A DNA stretch of 64,000 nt. It comes from Phymatolithon calcareum (Eukaryota; Rhodophyta; Florideophyceae; Hapalidiales). The stretch spans positions 1 to 64,000 of the forward strand of contig OZ345361.1 of the NCBI GenBank assembly GCA_977006965.1, read 5' to 3'. Made by a program: the position numbers and the translations under genes. Below, piece by piece: positions 10,991 through 20,950 of this stretch (positions are counted from its first letter, which is position 1; each line of letters opens with the position of its first letter). Below the pieces are notes generated by a model. The model was not told where the DNA came from, did no database searches, and saw only the letters and a list, made by a program, of their open reading frames with translations.

Positions 10991-11683
10991 TCGAGCACAA
11001 TGTTTAGCGTAATCTGTATGGCTAGAGCCTTAACCGCCCTCCACGACCAGAATGTCCTCAGTAGCAACTATATTGGAATTGCCACTTGGCAGTATTTTGT
11101 TTGATCGCCGAGTACTGCAACAAACCAGCGAAAATTTGGGTACAGTTTGGGTGCCGTTTGGCGTCTCAACTTCACTTGAGCAATCCAGAACTGGGTGACA
11201 ACGTCCTTCACGAGGCGGACCCCTCAGTAAGTGATCTTTATCGCATCACACTCTACTCTGCACTGCAATCCCCACGAGAATATTCAGCGTTTGCGCCTTC
11301 GTCGGGACGACACACCGCGAGGGCGCTTGCATGATCGCGGGCATCTCATCCTATTCACCGTCGTGATCTGTTCTATCCGCTCTTCTCTCAAGCGCCAGAC
11401 ATATTTCCTACATTCATCCCTACGGCACTGACCTATCACCGCAATTGAGACTTTTGAAGCTATCCTCAAACCACCGCTTCGGATTGCTGTCGGAGTTGGG
11501 CCTGGTTTTTCTGGGTTCATCAATTGTGAGCGATCAGCACTGTCTACCTTTGCTACTGGCGGAAATCATCACGCACGGGTTTTGGCGGATTTAAAGAGCA
11601 CCTTGGTCCATTGTTTGTTACAGCCTCCCTTCACCTTCACTGGGCGCGAAGGTCTTTTTGTTCGTCACCGGACCTACAGTGCC

Positions 11684-14100
11684 ATGGAGCACTGCGGACA
11701 TTGCGGACAAAATTTCGACAGTACACTCGCGCTCGGGCGTCACATCAGATGGCACCATCGAAGCGAGGGTCGCGGCGCAGGTGGAGGCACGGTCGCAGGA
11801 GCTGTTTCAAACGCTGACGGGGACTCTGAATTGGAGGAAGACCTGTTTGTAGACTCTGATGGAGGCTTGGAAATGGAAGACGACCTGTCTGCAGACGATG
11901 ATATCATTCCTGCGAGCGATGGGATTCAGCAAATTCAAAACGTTTCAGATGAAGTGTATCAATTCTACAACAGCTTTCAAGATGTGGCGCATCCAATTTT
12001 TGAAAATTTTGATAACCTAGTTCCCTCTCTCGCGGAGCTTTGTCTGCAAGGTAAAATCCTACTCGATTTCTGTTGCACCCGCCTTTATTCTCAGAAAGAG
12101 ATAGGAGCGCAATATGTATTGTTTGTCAAACTCTGTGAGGTGTCCCAGTGTCAATGTCAGGCAAATTTTCTGTCCCAGTTTTCAACGAAAAGTCAATTTG
12201 TGGATTACGTCACCCGAGTGAGAAAGTGCTTTGTTGCTAGCCAAGGATGGAAAGTAGCAACAATCAAGACTGCACTGGGCAATAACAGTACTGGAGTATT
12301 TCGATCTGCAACGGACATAATTGTGAGCGAAATCCAAAAAGCCGTGGGATTGCAATCCATTGTACCGTTCACTGAGAACCAGCGGCAAGGTGAAAGAGTA
12401 TTTTCGACAGCTCTTGATTCGAACTCTATGAGAGCCTATACAGAAGCGATCGGTGACGGATCACGCCTGGTTTCCTTCGACCTCTACGCGGACGGGACGA
12501 CACTTGCAAAGTCAGGGGCACACAGCGCGAATAACATTCGCTTGCGCATTGTGAATGTTCGGGGACGTAGTGCAAAATGGCACGAAGTTGGTATTGCACC
12601 AATTCTTCAAACTGGCCTTTCTTTGTCCCAAAACAAAACTGCCATTGAGCGTGCTCTACTTTTTCAAAGATTTATGTTCCTTCTCCTAAGAGATGTTATG
12701 GACGCATCCAGGGAGGGCATCAGCATTGACGGGGAAATGGAAAGGGTACTGGTTCGACTCAATACAATTGTCTCCGATAAAAAACAAGAGAGACCATTTT
12801 ATGCGCTCAAGTCAGCCGGCAGCTTTAAAGACTGCTCTCAGTGCCTCATGCCGACAAAACCGTTCACTTTAGATGGATATTCCAGTGATGAGGAAGCGTC
12901 TGAGGAGGACTTGGAAATCGACATGAACATATTTCAGGCACAAACAATGCCTTCCACCCCGCGAATCCCGCGAAACGTACTTAAAACTGTATAGAGGCAG
13001 CTCATCGTCTCCAAGGAACGCGAACAAATTGATGACTCTGCGCGAGCGGATGCTACTAGTTTATGGAGATGTAAGGCGTTTTTGAAAAGAACAAGTGCAT
13101 TGGAGCTACCTCCTGCGCTTGCGGGCTTGCACGGACTTGGAACGCATCCATTTCATCTTTACAACAGCATTGGATACGACCGACTACATGCACAAGATCT
13201 TTGTCTTCACCGTGCACTGCCTGATATGGCCTTCAAACTTTTAAATCGCCCTCCTATAACAAGAGTGCAATGAAACCGTCAGAATTGGTCGATGTTGCAA
13301 ACCAGAGATTTTACGATCTGCTTCCAATTGTTGCCCTTAACGTTGCACCGTTTAGGAAGAACGAAAAAGAAGTACATGCGGGAATGACGGGAGGGGAGAG
13401 GAGCGCGATCACACCATTTCTGTGGGTAGCACTTATGGGTTTGAAGCCTTTCACGAAAGCTGACGATGACCTCTTACTTCAGGCTGCTCTTCATCTCAAT
13501 GAGGTTCAAATTCAATTAAGAGGGATTAACTTACCCCCCGCTTCGGGAATCAGAACAGCCAAGGAAATCGAAGATTTCCAAACGTTTTGCTTCAACACAG
13601 GCACAATGCTGTCTAAGGCATTATCTGTGCCTATAAGCACAAAATTCCACCGCACAATGCGGCATATAGCTGATCATCTTCTGTTGTTTGGGTGCTCTCG
13701 TCGTGGCAACTCTGACGAAAATGAAAGCATGCACAAATCTACTAAAAGAAGCTACTCATCAACGAACAAGAAAATTGAAATAATTGGGCCTCAAGTTCTT
13801 GCAGTACGAGCGATCTCTCAGGCTGTACCGGACATTAATTCTGCACTAGGCGCCGATTTTGTGTCACAATATGTCTCCTCCGTGCTTCTCTTTGTCCACC
13901 CTCAACCACCTGGGCTGAGTCGCACTCTGAGATACGACGAACCAGAACCGGATCCAGATCACATTCAGCAGTGCGCACAGAAAGGTAAGAGATTGGAGGA
14001 CGAGTTGAAAGGGAAATCACCAGAGGTTGCAGAGGGAATCATTTGTTTTCAGAGACAGTCATCTACCTTGGAGGCGGTGTGGAGGAGAAGGCAATTGTAG
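11684..14100 (+). pseudogene. KDZ/Plavaka-like transposase with N-terminal C2H2 finger, broken
   Basis: The likely start is the ATG at 11,684, immediately before a C2H2 finger (CGHCGQNF...H-x3-H). An acidic linker follows, then a core reading FDLYADGTTLAKSGAHS and later a CxxC box (KDCSQCLMP), as in Plavaka/CACTA-like transposases. The frame is cut by a TAG at 12,992-12,994. The same frame continues to 13,273 (IGYDRLHAQDL), then shifts by one base at an overlapping ATGA and continues to 14,100. The third part has a His-rich segment (HRTMRHIADHLL) and then NSDENESMHKSTKRSY, matching the family's conserved C-terminal region. It would catalyse excision and insertion of the surrounding element but is inactive as it stands. 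Assignment to KDZ rather than CACTA is tentative. Confidence 0.66.
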
Positions 14101-14356
14101 AGATGGGACGATACCAAGCGTTCGCCAAGCAAGGAGCAGAACGACACTTAAGGGGTAACCCATAATTACAGGGCATTTACTTACGCAACCAGGGCAAAAG
14201 ACTGGATTGCGTGGATAAGGTAATTGATAGATTTAGGGTATTGTAAAAGGCTATAAAAGCCAGCCCTTCCAGCCTCTCATTGAGAGGGAGAGGCATCGGG
14301 CTTTTCAGAAGCATGTGTTGTGATTAAGGACTGTCTCCCTTCAGTTCTTTTGCAGG

Positions 14357-14895
14357 GCTTGTGGGCGTCTAAACAATCTATCAAGTTTAATGCGAATTTT
14401 CCATGGACTGAAGGGTCAGATATGGAGGTAGATGTTCGCCAGATTGCATATGCAGGAAGAAACATCCACAAAGCAGGTATTCGACATGACGCCATAGAGT
14501 ACAATCATGACTCCATTGTAAGGAGAGGTGTTATACAGCTGATCATGGAAAGGAAGCTTGTGGGTGGGGGAAAATGTGAGATATGTGTTGTTCGACGTCT
14601 TCGTCGCGTACAAGCAGATCCGGACAACACAAAAGTGGTCGACACATTTGGACATCTTCGATATGGATACGATATGTGTCCGGGAGAGCATGGCGACGTG
14701 ATACCGGACTGCATACCCAAGCATTGTATTCGGCGATTGCTGATTTTAGTTCCAGACATGTACGACTTTTCCGAGCGCTACTCTATTGCAAAGAGAATGA
14801 ACTCTGCCCCTGATTGCCTGCAAGAACGACACTGTGTGCGATTCTTTTCTGTTCGTGGATACCAATTTACCTCAACCCCCCCGACGACTTGCTGA
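14357..14895 (+). pseudogene. Probable last exon of the KDZ-like transposase
   Basis: After a non-coding gap that ends in a strong 3' splice signal (CTTCAGTTCTTTTGCAG), the frame from 14,357 reads GLWASKQSIKF and continues to a stop at 14,895. The segment RRGVIQLIMERKLVGGGKCEI suits the beta-rich tail domain seen after the catalytic region in these transposases. A donor near 14,155 (GGTAACC) would give an intron of about 200 nt, longer than the two clear introns downstream. It could instead be a separate ORF. Confidence 0.42.
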
Positions 14896-14958
14896 AACGA
14901 AAAACGAAATTCATTTATTCAAGTACAACTAAAGCAGACTCATAAAGGGGTCTCTTGT

Positions 14959-17459
14959 TTGCCCCAAAAGTCCACAAAACGTTTCCATTACACAGTATTT
15001 AAGCCTAGGACAGGTCGGCTCCAGTCCGACCTGGCCACACACCCTCACCATCCCAGTGGCATGTCGCACCAGAGGTCGCACAAAGGGGGAAACCCTCGTC
15101 TGAACACCGGAAGAGTCGGTGCTTCCACATCATTTCGAGCACCCCCAATAGCGCCTCATCCTCACTTCGTGTCAGATCCGTCGCAAACGCAATCTTCGCA
15201 ATTTCCCATAAGCATGCAGGGGAAAGGGAATACAATAGGCATGGAATGCTCGACACGGACGCCTCAAATGGCCAGCCGTAACCAAGTATCCATCGAAATG
15301 CAAAGACAGATGCAAAACCAGTAGCGAGAAGAGATGGACGTGCATTCCGAAGGGGGAAATCAGCAGCAAATCGCAATGCATTCCCAGATTAGACATCAGC
15401 AACAGGACCAAGCCGCAGTGCATTCGCAGATACAAAACCCGCATCAAAACCAAATCGCAACATACTCGCAGATCCCGATGCGTTCGCAGTTTCAAAGTCA
15501 CGCGCCGGGACAAATCGAGATGCCGTCGGAAACGAACAATCAACAACATACACAGATCTATGCGCAGATGCAAAGTCAGCAACATAATCAAATCCCGTCA
15601 CATCCGCCGTTTCAAAGTCAGCAACAGAGTCAAATCGTGATGCTTTCGGGGATGAACAATCACCAGCAGCCCCATCTGACTGGACAAAGCACCCAAGGTT
15701 CACATCAGGAGCAGGCTGTTTCTCAAGGTCAAGTGCCTTCTCAACGCATCCCGCCTAGAACCACAAATATCCAGAGATGCCAAGCACAATCAACCACAAA
15801 CATTGGCTGCGCCTGCTCAGGTGCACACGTACATGCCCGCCAACTTCGGCCATTCGTCTTTGCAGATCAATCAGCCCGCGATGTACCAAACTTCGGCGAT
15901 GTCAGCATCCCAAAGCCAGGAAATCCAATACGACAACGTAACAACTCGGAAAACAGGAACACAGCTCAGGGCCAAAAAACCAGGAAAGCCTTCGAAGAGA
16001 GCCTCCCAAGGGAGAACGCCTAACATTGCGAAGTCTCGTGATGGATCTCAACAACCGCCGCCGCAGGCAGTCGTCTTGAATGACGACGGTCCTACTTCTG
16101 TAATACAGCATGCAGCTCGTCCAGAAACGTCATTTAACATCCAGGCAGTCACACCGCTATCATCGTCGGTGTCAAAACCAACCAGTGGTACTAATTCCAT
16201 CGGTCTCAAAATGTATGCTCGTCCAGATCATGGAACAGATGCAGTTGTCAGCGAATTGGGCATGCTGCGAAACCAGAATGAGCGTCACTACCTTGAGCTA
16301 ATGAAAATGATGGAGACTCTCCGTGATTCACTGGGGTCGCTGCAGGGGGTTGCGCAAGTGAAATCAGAGAATGAAGCCTCGTCGAAATTGGAAATCGTAG
16401 CCAATTTGGCACAGGTACGTTGTCTTTAATTACTTCCTGTGTTTTCTAATGTTTTGCAATTACACTTGTCTGACCGATTTTATGTTGAAACTTTTTCACA
16501 ACAGGAGTACGTTCGCCTTAAAACCAGCCTGGATTTTCACCCTGACTCCGATGGCAAAGGCTTGTTCGATGCATCTGCAAACTCGATGTGCCCTGCGGTA
16601 CAAGAAGCACTACGATTTGCACTTGGACTTGAACTGGACGAAGTTCTTACAACTGAGCAACTATCTATTCTTGGGAAATAAATTCCATCTAAGAAATGGG
16701 ACGGAAAATCGCTAACGGTGCTTGCGACGATCACAAAAGGCCAAAGCCGTGCCCACGAAGCAATGGTGCGCTATATTGTAAGTTCAGCACAGTCGCAGTC
16801 ACACAAGACAAAATTCTCTTTTTAACCGAGTTCATCCTTTTGATTTTGAAATTGCAGAAAGAAGAGTTTTTCGCAAGTTGTCCACCCAAGTGTCCTTTGC
16901 GGACAGGTAGTGCCTGCCAAGATACCGTCAGGTCGAAATATGCTCGGGATTGTATCGACAAAGCCAGTCATTTTAGTGAAGGGTTCTTCGACCATGCGTG
17001 GCTGCGCGCTGCTACGGAGCACGCAAAGGTGCCCAATTATCCGCATGCGCTGCAGCGGACAGGATTGCCCGCATCAAGTCTGAAGGTGTTACACTACCAT
17101 CTGGAATGGAGCCATGGGTGAAGGAGGAGAACCCAGCCGACAACGCCCTGTACCTCATGAGCGTCTGCGGGTTCGCCTTCGTCCGCATTAAGGGCAGCTC
17201 GGCGATCAGCTCAATAAAGTCCGGAAAAGACAGGAGCGGGTCGATGAACATGGCACACCGTTTACCATGGGCGAAGCAGGCTCTTCGCGTGGATGATATT
17301 CTCCAAACAAATTCAAGGCGCACCGCGAGGCCTTCTATGTGGTCTGGTCAGAATCCAGGGCTTCGCATCGGAAACATCGTCTTTTCCAGCCGCTTGAGTC
17401 CCGAATTGGCGAGCAGCTTTGAGAATGTATGCAATGTTCATCAGGAAATTATTGAATAA
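14959..17459 (+). pseudogene. Glutamine-rich protein gene with two introns, broken by stops and frameshifts
   Basis: The first part, to about 15,780, is a low-complexity Gln/His/Ser/Asn region with imperfect repeats of HSQIQ and FQSQQQ type. It is interrupted by a TAG at 15,322-15,324. A frameshift near 15,780 leads into a frame from 15,803 that ends in a coiled-coil-like segment (LGMLRNQNERHYLELMK). A phase-0 GT-AG intron lies at 16,415-16,504 (donor GTACGT, acceptor TTCACAACAG). A TAA at 16,679 interrupts exon 2. A second phase-0 intron lies at 16,778-16,857 (GTAAGT...ATTGCAG). Exon 3 reads KEEFFASCPPKCP and shifts frame near 17,050 to end at 17,459. I do not recognise the C-terminal globular part. 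Position, strand and equal decay suggest it is the second gene of the 7.1-kb element, perhaps a DNA-binding or tethering partner; a captured host gene is the alternative. Confidence 0.6.
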
Positions 17460-17689
17460 CCTCTGCTCCGGCGAGCAATAACCTGGGATGGATGCCACTT
17501 CAAGCACTCGCACTCGCGCTTTGTACCCTTGCACTTGTGGTGTAATGGATCTTCGAAACTTTAAATGAAAATTGAAAATAAAAAATATTGTTTTCGATAT
17601 TCTTGAAAATATTCTTGAAAGCACAGCGCGACAAATCCCTGCAATTCATGCACGAATTCTATTGGATGAAATAAACAGCACAGTTGTAC

Positions 17690-17860
17690 ACCGTTGGCAC
17701 GTGCCAACGGCCAGTAATTGCTAAGTAACGACGCGTTCCTTTGGCACGAGCCGAAAAGCAGTCGATGGAACGCGCATCCCGTGCCATCGGCACCGGTACC
17801 AAGTTCCAGATGATGGCCTGAGGGCGATTGTCATCCCGAGAGTACGGTGCACAACACGCT
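17690..17860 (-). repeat. Right terminal/subterminal inverted repeat of the 7.1-kb element
   Basis: This is an inverted match to 10,780-10,990. It contains the perfect 20-bp palindrome CCGTTGGCACGTGCCAACGG at 17,691-17,710 and two further GGCACG motifs near 17,741 and 17,780. The 230 bp between the last gene and this repeat holds nothing I recognise. Confidence 0.65.
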
Positions 17861-17863
17861 TTT

Positions 17864-18252
17864 CAACCGGCTGCGGGGGTAGACATCGGCTTCCTCTTGC
17901 AACTCATTCATGTGCCTATCATTTAAGAGATTTCGATGGCGACGCAATCTACATATTTGGCACTTCAACTGGCAGAAACTGATTTGTTACGCTTGTCAAC
18001 CGGCTGAGGCGGTAGACATCGGCTTCCACTTGCAACTGATTGCCTCTGTGTTATAACTCCTCACGTAATGCCGTACACTTCTGAGGGGCCATAACTCTTC
18101 ACATCAGTTGCAAGAGATAGCAGATGTCTGTCCCCTCAGCCGGTTGACAACTCCTCACATCCTATCAAAACTGCTATGTCATCCCTAGGGATGACATAGA
18201 AGCAATGAGTTGCAAGATGAAGCCGATGTCTACCCCCTCAGCCGGTTGACAA
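17864..18252. repeat. Cluster of four 45-bp repeats in inverted pairs with a central palindrome
   Basis: A 45-bp unit reading CAACCGGCTGAGGCGGTAGA and continuing CATCGGCTTCC...TTGCAACT occurs at about 17,864-17,909 and 17,995-18,040. It recurs in reverse at 18,104-18,150 and 18,205-18,252. Between the two reverse copies, 18,174-18,199 is a perfect 26-bp palindrome. The layout looks like a MITE or nested MITEs with long TIRs, abutting the right end of the 7.1-kb element. Confidence 0.75.
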
Positions 18253-18362
18253 GGCCCTGGTGTGGGAGGCTGAGAAGCAACCACACCCGTTCCTGGTGAT
18301 CATTTTTCTAAATTCGGCAAACTGCAACGTCATTTTACGATATTGTAATCAGGGCATGTATA

Positions 18363-19010
18363 TCAAGATGCTTTTGGCGCTTCAACATCTCCTGTCGCTT
18401 TTGCTGCAACTGCACCCAAATCCATTACGCTGGAAATATACGGCACGCCATACTTGTTCTTTGTCCCTGAATATCCCCACAGCTCCGTCTTGCCGTCTCT
18501 CAGCACAATGAATTCCCAAACAAAAGTCTTTTGCTTCCAGAAAACGTCCTTCGCAGATTCAGAGTTTTTGACGTTCTGCCATAGCGAGCGAGCTTGGATA
18601 GCTTTGCCCGTTGCGAACGAGGCGGCTTCGCGAACTTTGAAATTCATCTTGATGCGCAACGCGAGAAATGTGCACAGGGCAGCAGGGATACCGAAAATAA
18701 GGAACAATACAATTTTGATGACGTAGTAACGGACTATGCTCTTCAACATAACCTCCTTAGGACTCACGACGATCGCTAGAAGGAAACCTAGAAATGTGAA
18801 GAGTGCGGATAGAAGGTAAATAATACCGATGGTAGTGAGAGTCAAATCCGGGATCCATTTCCAAGCCAAGGCGGAGTTGGGAGAGGGCAGTGGGAGAACA
18901 GTGTTGAGTTCGTAATCCATTCCTATGCTACTGTGTTGTTGACAGCTTGGGATTCCGTAATGGACTGATTGGAGAGGAAGACCGGTGTCGGCATCAACGA
19001 TGGGCTCCAT
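18363..19010 (-). CDS. Two-helix membrane protein, function unknown
   Basis: A 215-residue ORF starts at an ATG in a good Kozak context (CACCATGG). Two hydrophobic segments, about residues 58-82 and 96-118, flank a short loop with charges (SPKEVMLKSIVR), so a hairpin integral membrane protein is likely. The soluble C-terminal part (KVREAASFATGKAIQARS, then VWEFIVLRDGKTELWGYSG) looks like a compact beta-containing domain. No signal peptide precedes the first helix. There are no internal stops, in contrast to all neighbouring transposon genes, so it may be an expressed host gene. I do not recognise the family. Confidence 0.6.
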   Translation of the reverse strand: MEPIVDADTGLPLQSVHYGIPSCQQHSSIGMDYELNTVLPLPSPNSALAWKWIPDLTLTTIGIIYLLSALFTFLGFLLAIVVSPKEVMLKSIVRYYVIKIVLFLIFGIPAALCTFLALRIKMNFKVREAASFATGKAIQARSLWQNVKNSESAKDVFWKQKTFVWEFIVLRDGKTELWGYSGTKNKYGVPYISSVMDLGAVAAKATGDVEAPKAS

Positions 19011-19165
19011 GGTGAAACAGGCTGTCGCCGATATTGCTGATAGTAATACCTTTTGCTCCCGTGGAGTATGCCTTTTATGCTCTTCTTGTGTCGAATGTTA
19101 TATTCTGTTTGGCCCAGAGCACAACAGGTTTTGTTTTTCCATTCGATTACGCGTGACCCCTGAAT

Positions 19166-19670
19166 AGTGGAATATTTTTACCCCTCTAGGTTCAATTATG
19201 GGCCTGAGGTAGGTTTTAGTACTCTATCAGATCGTGCCGCACTCGACGGTGCGAAGCTTCAACCTAGAAAAACCCTGTCTGTTGTCCCTATGGCCTTCGC
19301 AAAGTTACCCAGCTTCTGCAGGTGTGTTGTTGCAACGAATACCACGGTTTATGAAGATGGACCAAGAAACGGAATAAGAATGCAAAAGACTTACGCAGGC
19401 CCTCACAGGGAGAGAAATTCGGATTATGGAGATATTAGAAGGATAGTAGAGAGATGAGTACGGAAAACAGCGAGAAGAAAAAGCAGTGTAAGTTTTTTAT
19501 TTAAGTTACCAACGCATCTGCAGACGCTTGGGGCAACTTTGCGAAGGCCATTGGGCCACAAACAGGGTCTATCGTTCTTATATGTTAGCGAGGTCGATTT
19601 CGACACGATCAGGCGGAAATACCAAAACCTACCTCTGGCTTAGAGCCTCGAGGGGGAAAAAGATTCCACT
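19166..19670. mobile_element. MITE-like element with TIRs of about 160 bp
   Basis: The ends are inverted copies: AGTGGAATATTTTTACCCC at 19,166 against AGTGGAATCTTTTTCCCCC read from 19,670 on the other strand. Pairing continues inward, with GAGGTAGGTTTT and then ATGGCCTTCGCAAAGTT on both arms (19,283-19,300 and 19,535-19,552). No coding sequence is present, so it would be a non-autonomous foldback element. No clear target duplication was seen. Confidence 0.75.
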
Positions 19671-20404
19671 GTCTTGAGTCACAGGTTTCAGGTTTCGAGA
19701 GCAGCCTTGGCCGCCTGATAGATAGCAAGGATTTCGTCGAGTGCCCTCCTTGTAAAAGCACTTTCTTCATATGATAGCTTGTCTTTTGATAGGCCTGACT
19801 TGAGATCTTCGATAGCATCCTTTCCAGTTTGTCCAGTTGAAAAACAGCGAGAAGCTGCCCTGTTTCTCAAAGTAAGGCTTTTGGAGCTTTTAAAATAAAT
19901 CAACATATATCCCCCGGTAACTTTTTATAAATTCTCACACTTCTTCTTCTATGTTTGTTTGGCCTTCGATGAAAACTCCTTTTTTCGTACATTGATGGAG
20001 GGACATTATTTTGGTCATCACGTTACTAAATTTACAAGCTTTACGAGAAGAAATTCAATAAGCCTTTTCTCTCCACATCTTATACCGTCTTACGAATATA
20101 CGGGCGAGGCTTCTTCAGTTGCTACTCCTTATACTTGTATGTTGTGGTACAATAAGACTAGTTGTGCATTTGCAGTTTTATGATTTTTATGGGCTCTAAG
20201 AGCTGAGAATCACAACACTAATGAGGCCCATTGCCAAGAATTCTGAACCTTGAAATCAACCACTGCAGAAAGAACGCTCCTTCCCGCGCATTTTGGAACT
20301 GATATAAGTCGAGTATTAAGTGATACAACACTCTTCCCTGTCAGTTTTACAAAATGTGGAACAGTGACAATATTTCATTGAGCGGAAGTTCCGTTATGTG
20401 TGTT
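19671..20404. other. No recognised feature
   Basis: A few short ORFs are present and none has domain signals. The stretch is AT-rich and lies between the MITE and the 3' end of a LINE copy. Confidence 0.4.
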
Positions 20405-20950
20405 TTATGAATTTGGAATTTATTGAACGCCCTCTGAAACACGCATGAGACTGCAAGGGAGAAGCTTTTCAGAATCTTCGCTGTGGCTTCTATATTCTAC
20501 TCAAATTCATGTAACACGGGTTGGCGTCGGATCCTTAGCTGCAAAAACCCCTCCCCCGGGAAGAGGGTGGAGGGAAAGCTTGGGGTCCACTTGTCAGATT
20601 TCCTATGAGGTTCAGGGTCGCACCTCTATTGACGCGTTGTCTGCTCCCTGTCGTCTTAGGAGTTGATGGTGAAGAAAAGTATTTTGTAGAGAGCTTTTTC
20701 ACTGATAATCTCCCTTTGGGTCAGCTGATATCTCCCGAGGTATTCCTCGACCTCGCTCACAAGAATTGTTACGGTATCACGGAACTTGTCTTCTAGAAAC
20801 GTTGTGATCATTTGGGGGAACCGACCGAATGCGCACTTAACAGCTAATGAGCAATGCTGTGTTTCGGGAGTCTGCTGATAGCCGGGGTAGACCCTGGCAG
20901 ATCCTACGGAATTCCTCTTTCTCTTGTATTCCCAAAATGTCCCCTTTGTT
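20405..20950 (-). mobile_element. LINE 3' end, copy A
   Basis: Read on the minus strand, 20,950-20,640 encodes a degenerate C-terminal tail (AVKCAFGRFPQM, then LEDKFRDTV and EEYLGRYQLT). The same tail occurs in the copies ending at 27,640 and 59,490. A 3' UTR shared with those copies follows, terminating in AACGCCC/AATAAATTCCAAATTC wording near 20,408. Frames are broken. Non-LTR retrotransposons are commonly 5'-truncated in this way. Confidence 0.7.

Larger units (their letters stand above)
10780..17860 (+). mobile_element. KDZ/Plavaka-like DNA transposon with TIRs and two genes, decayed
   Basis: The boundaries are set by inverted copies of one sequence. A core containing GGAACTTGGTACCGGTGCC at 10,864-10,899 recurs in reverse at 17,780-17,816. 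The outer parts also match: TTGTGCACCG at the left end and CGGTGCACAA at the right, both followed inward by GGGATGACA. Between them lie a zinc-finger transposase (11,684-14,895) and a glutamine-rich gene (14,959-17,459) on the same strand, with similar densities of stops and frameshifts. Plavaka and relatives (the KDZ group) are cut-and-paste elements with this kind of gene content. I could not identify a target-site duplication. Confidence 0.6.

Noticed and set aside
12992-16681. Stop-codon reassignment to explain in-frame TAG and TAA in the 7.1-kb element
   Set aside because: Other relics in the window are broken by TGA and by frameshifts as well, and the intact methyltransferase-SET, membrane and oxygenase ORFs use normal stops, so decay is the simpler reading.
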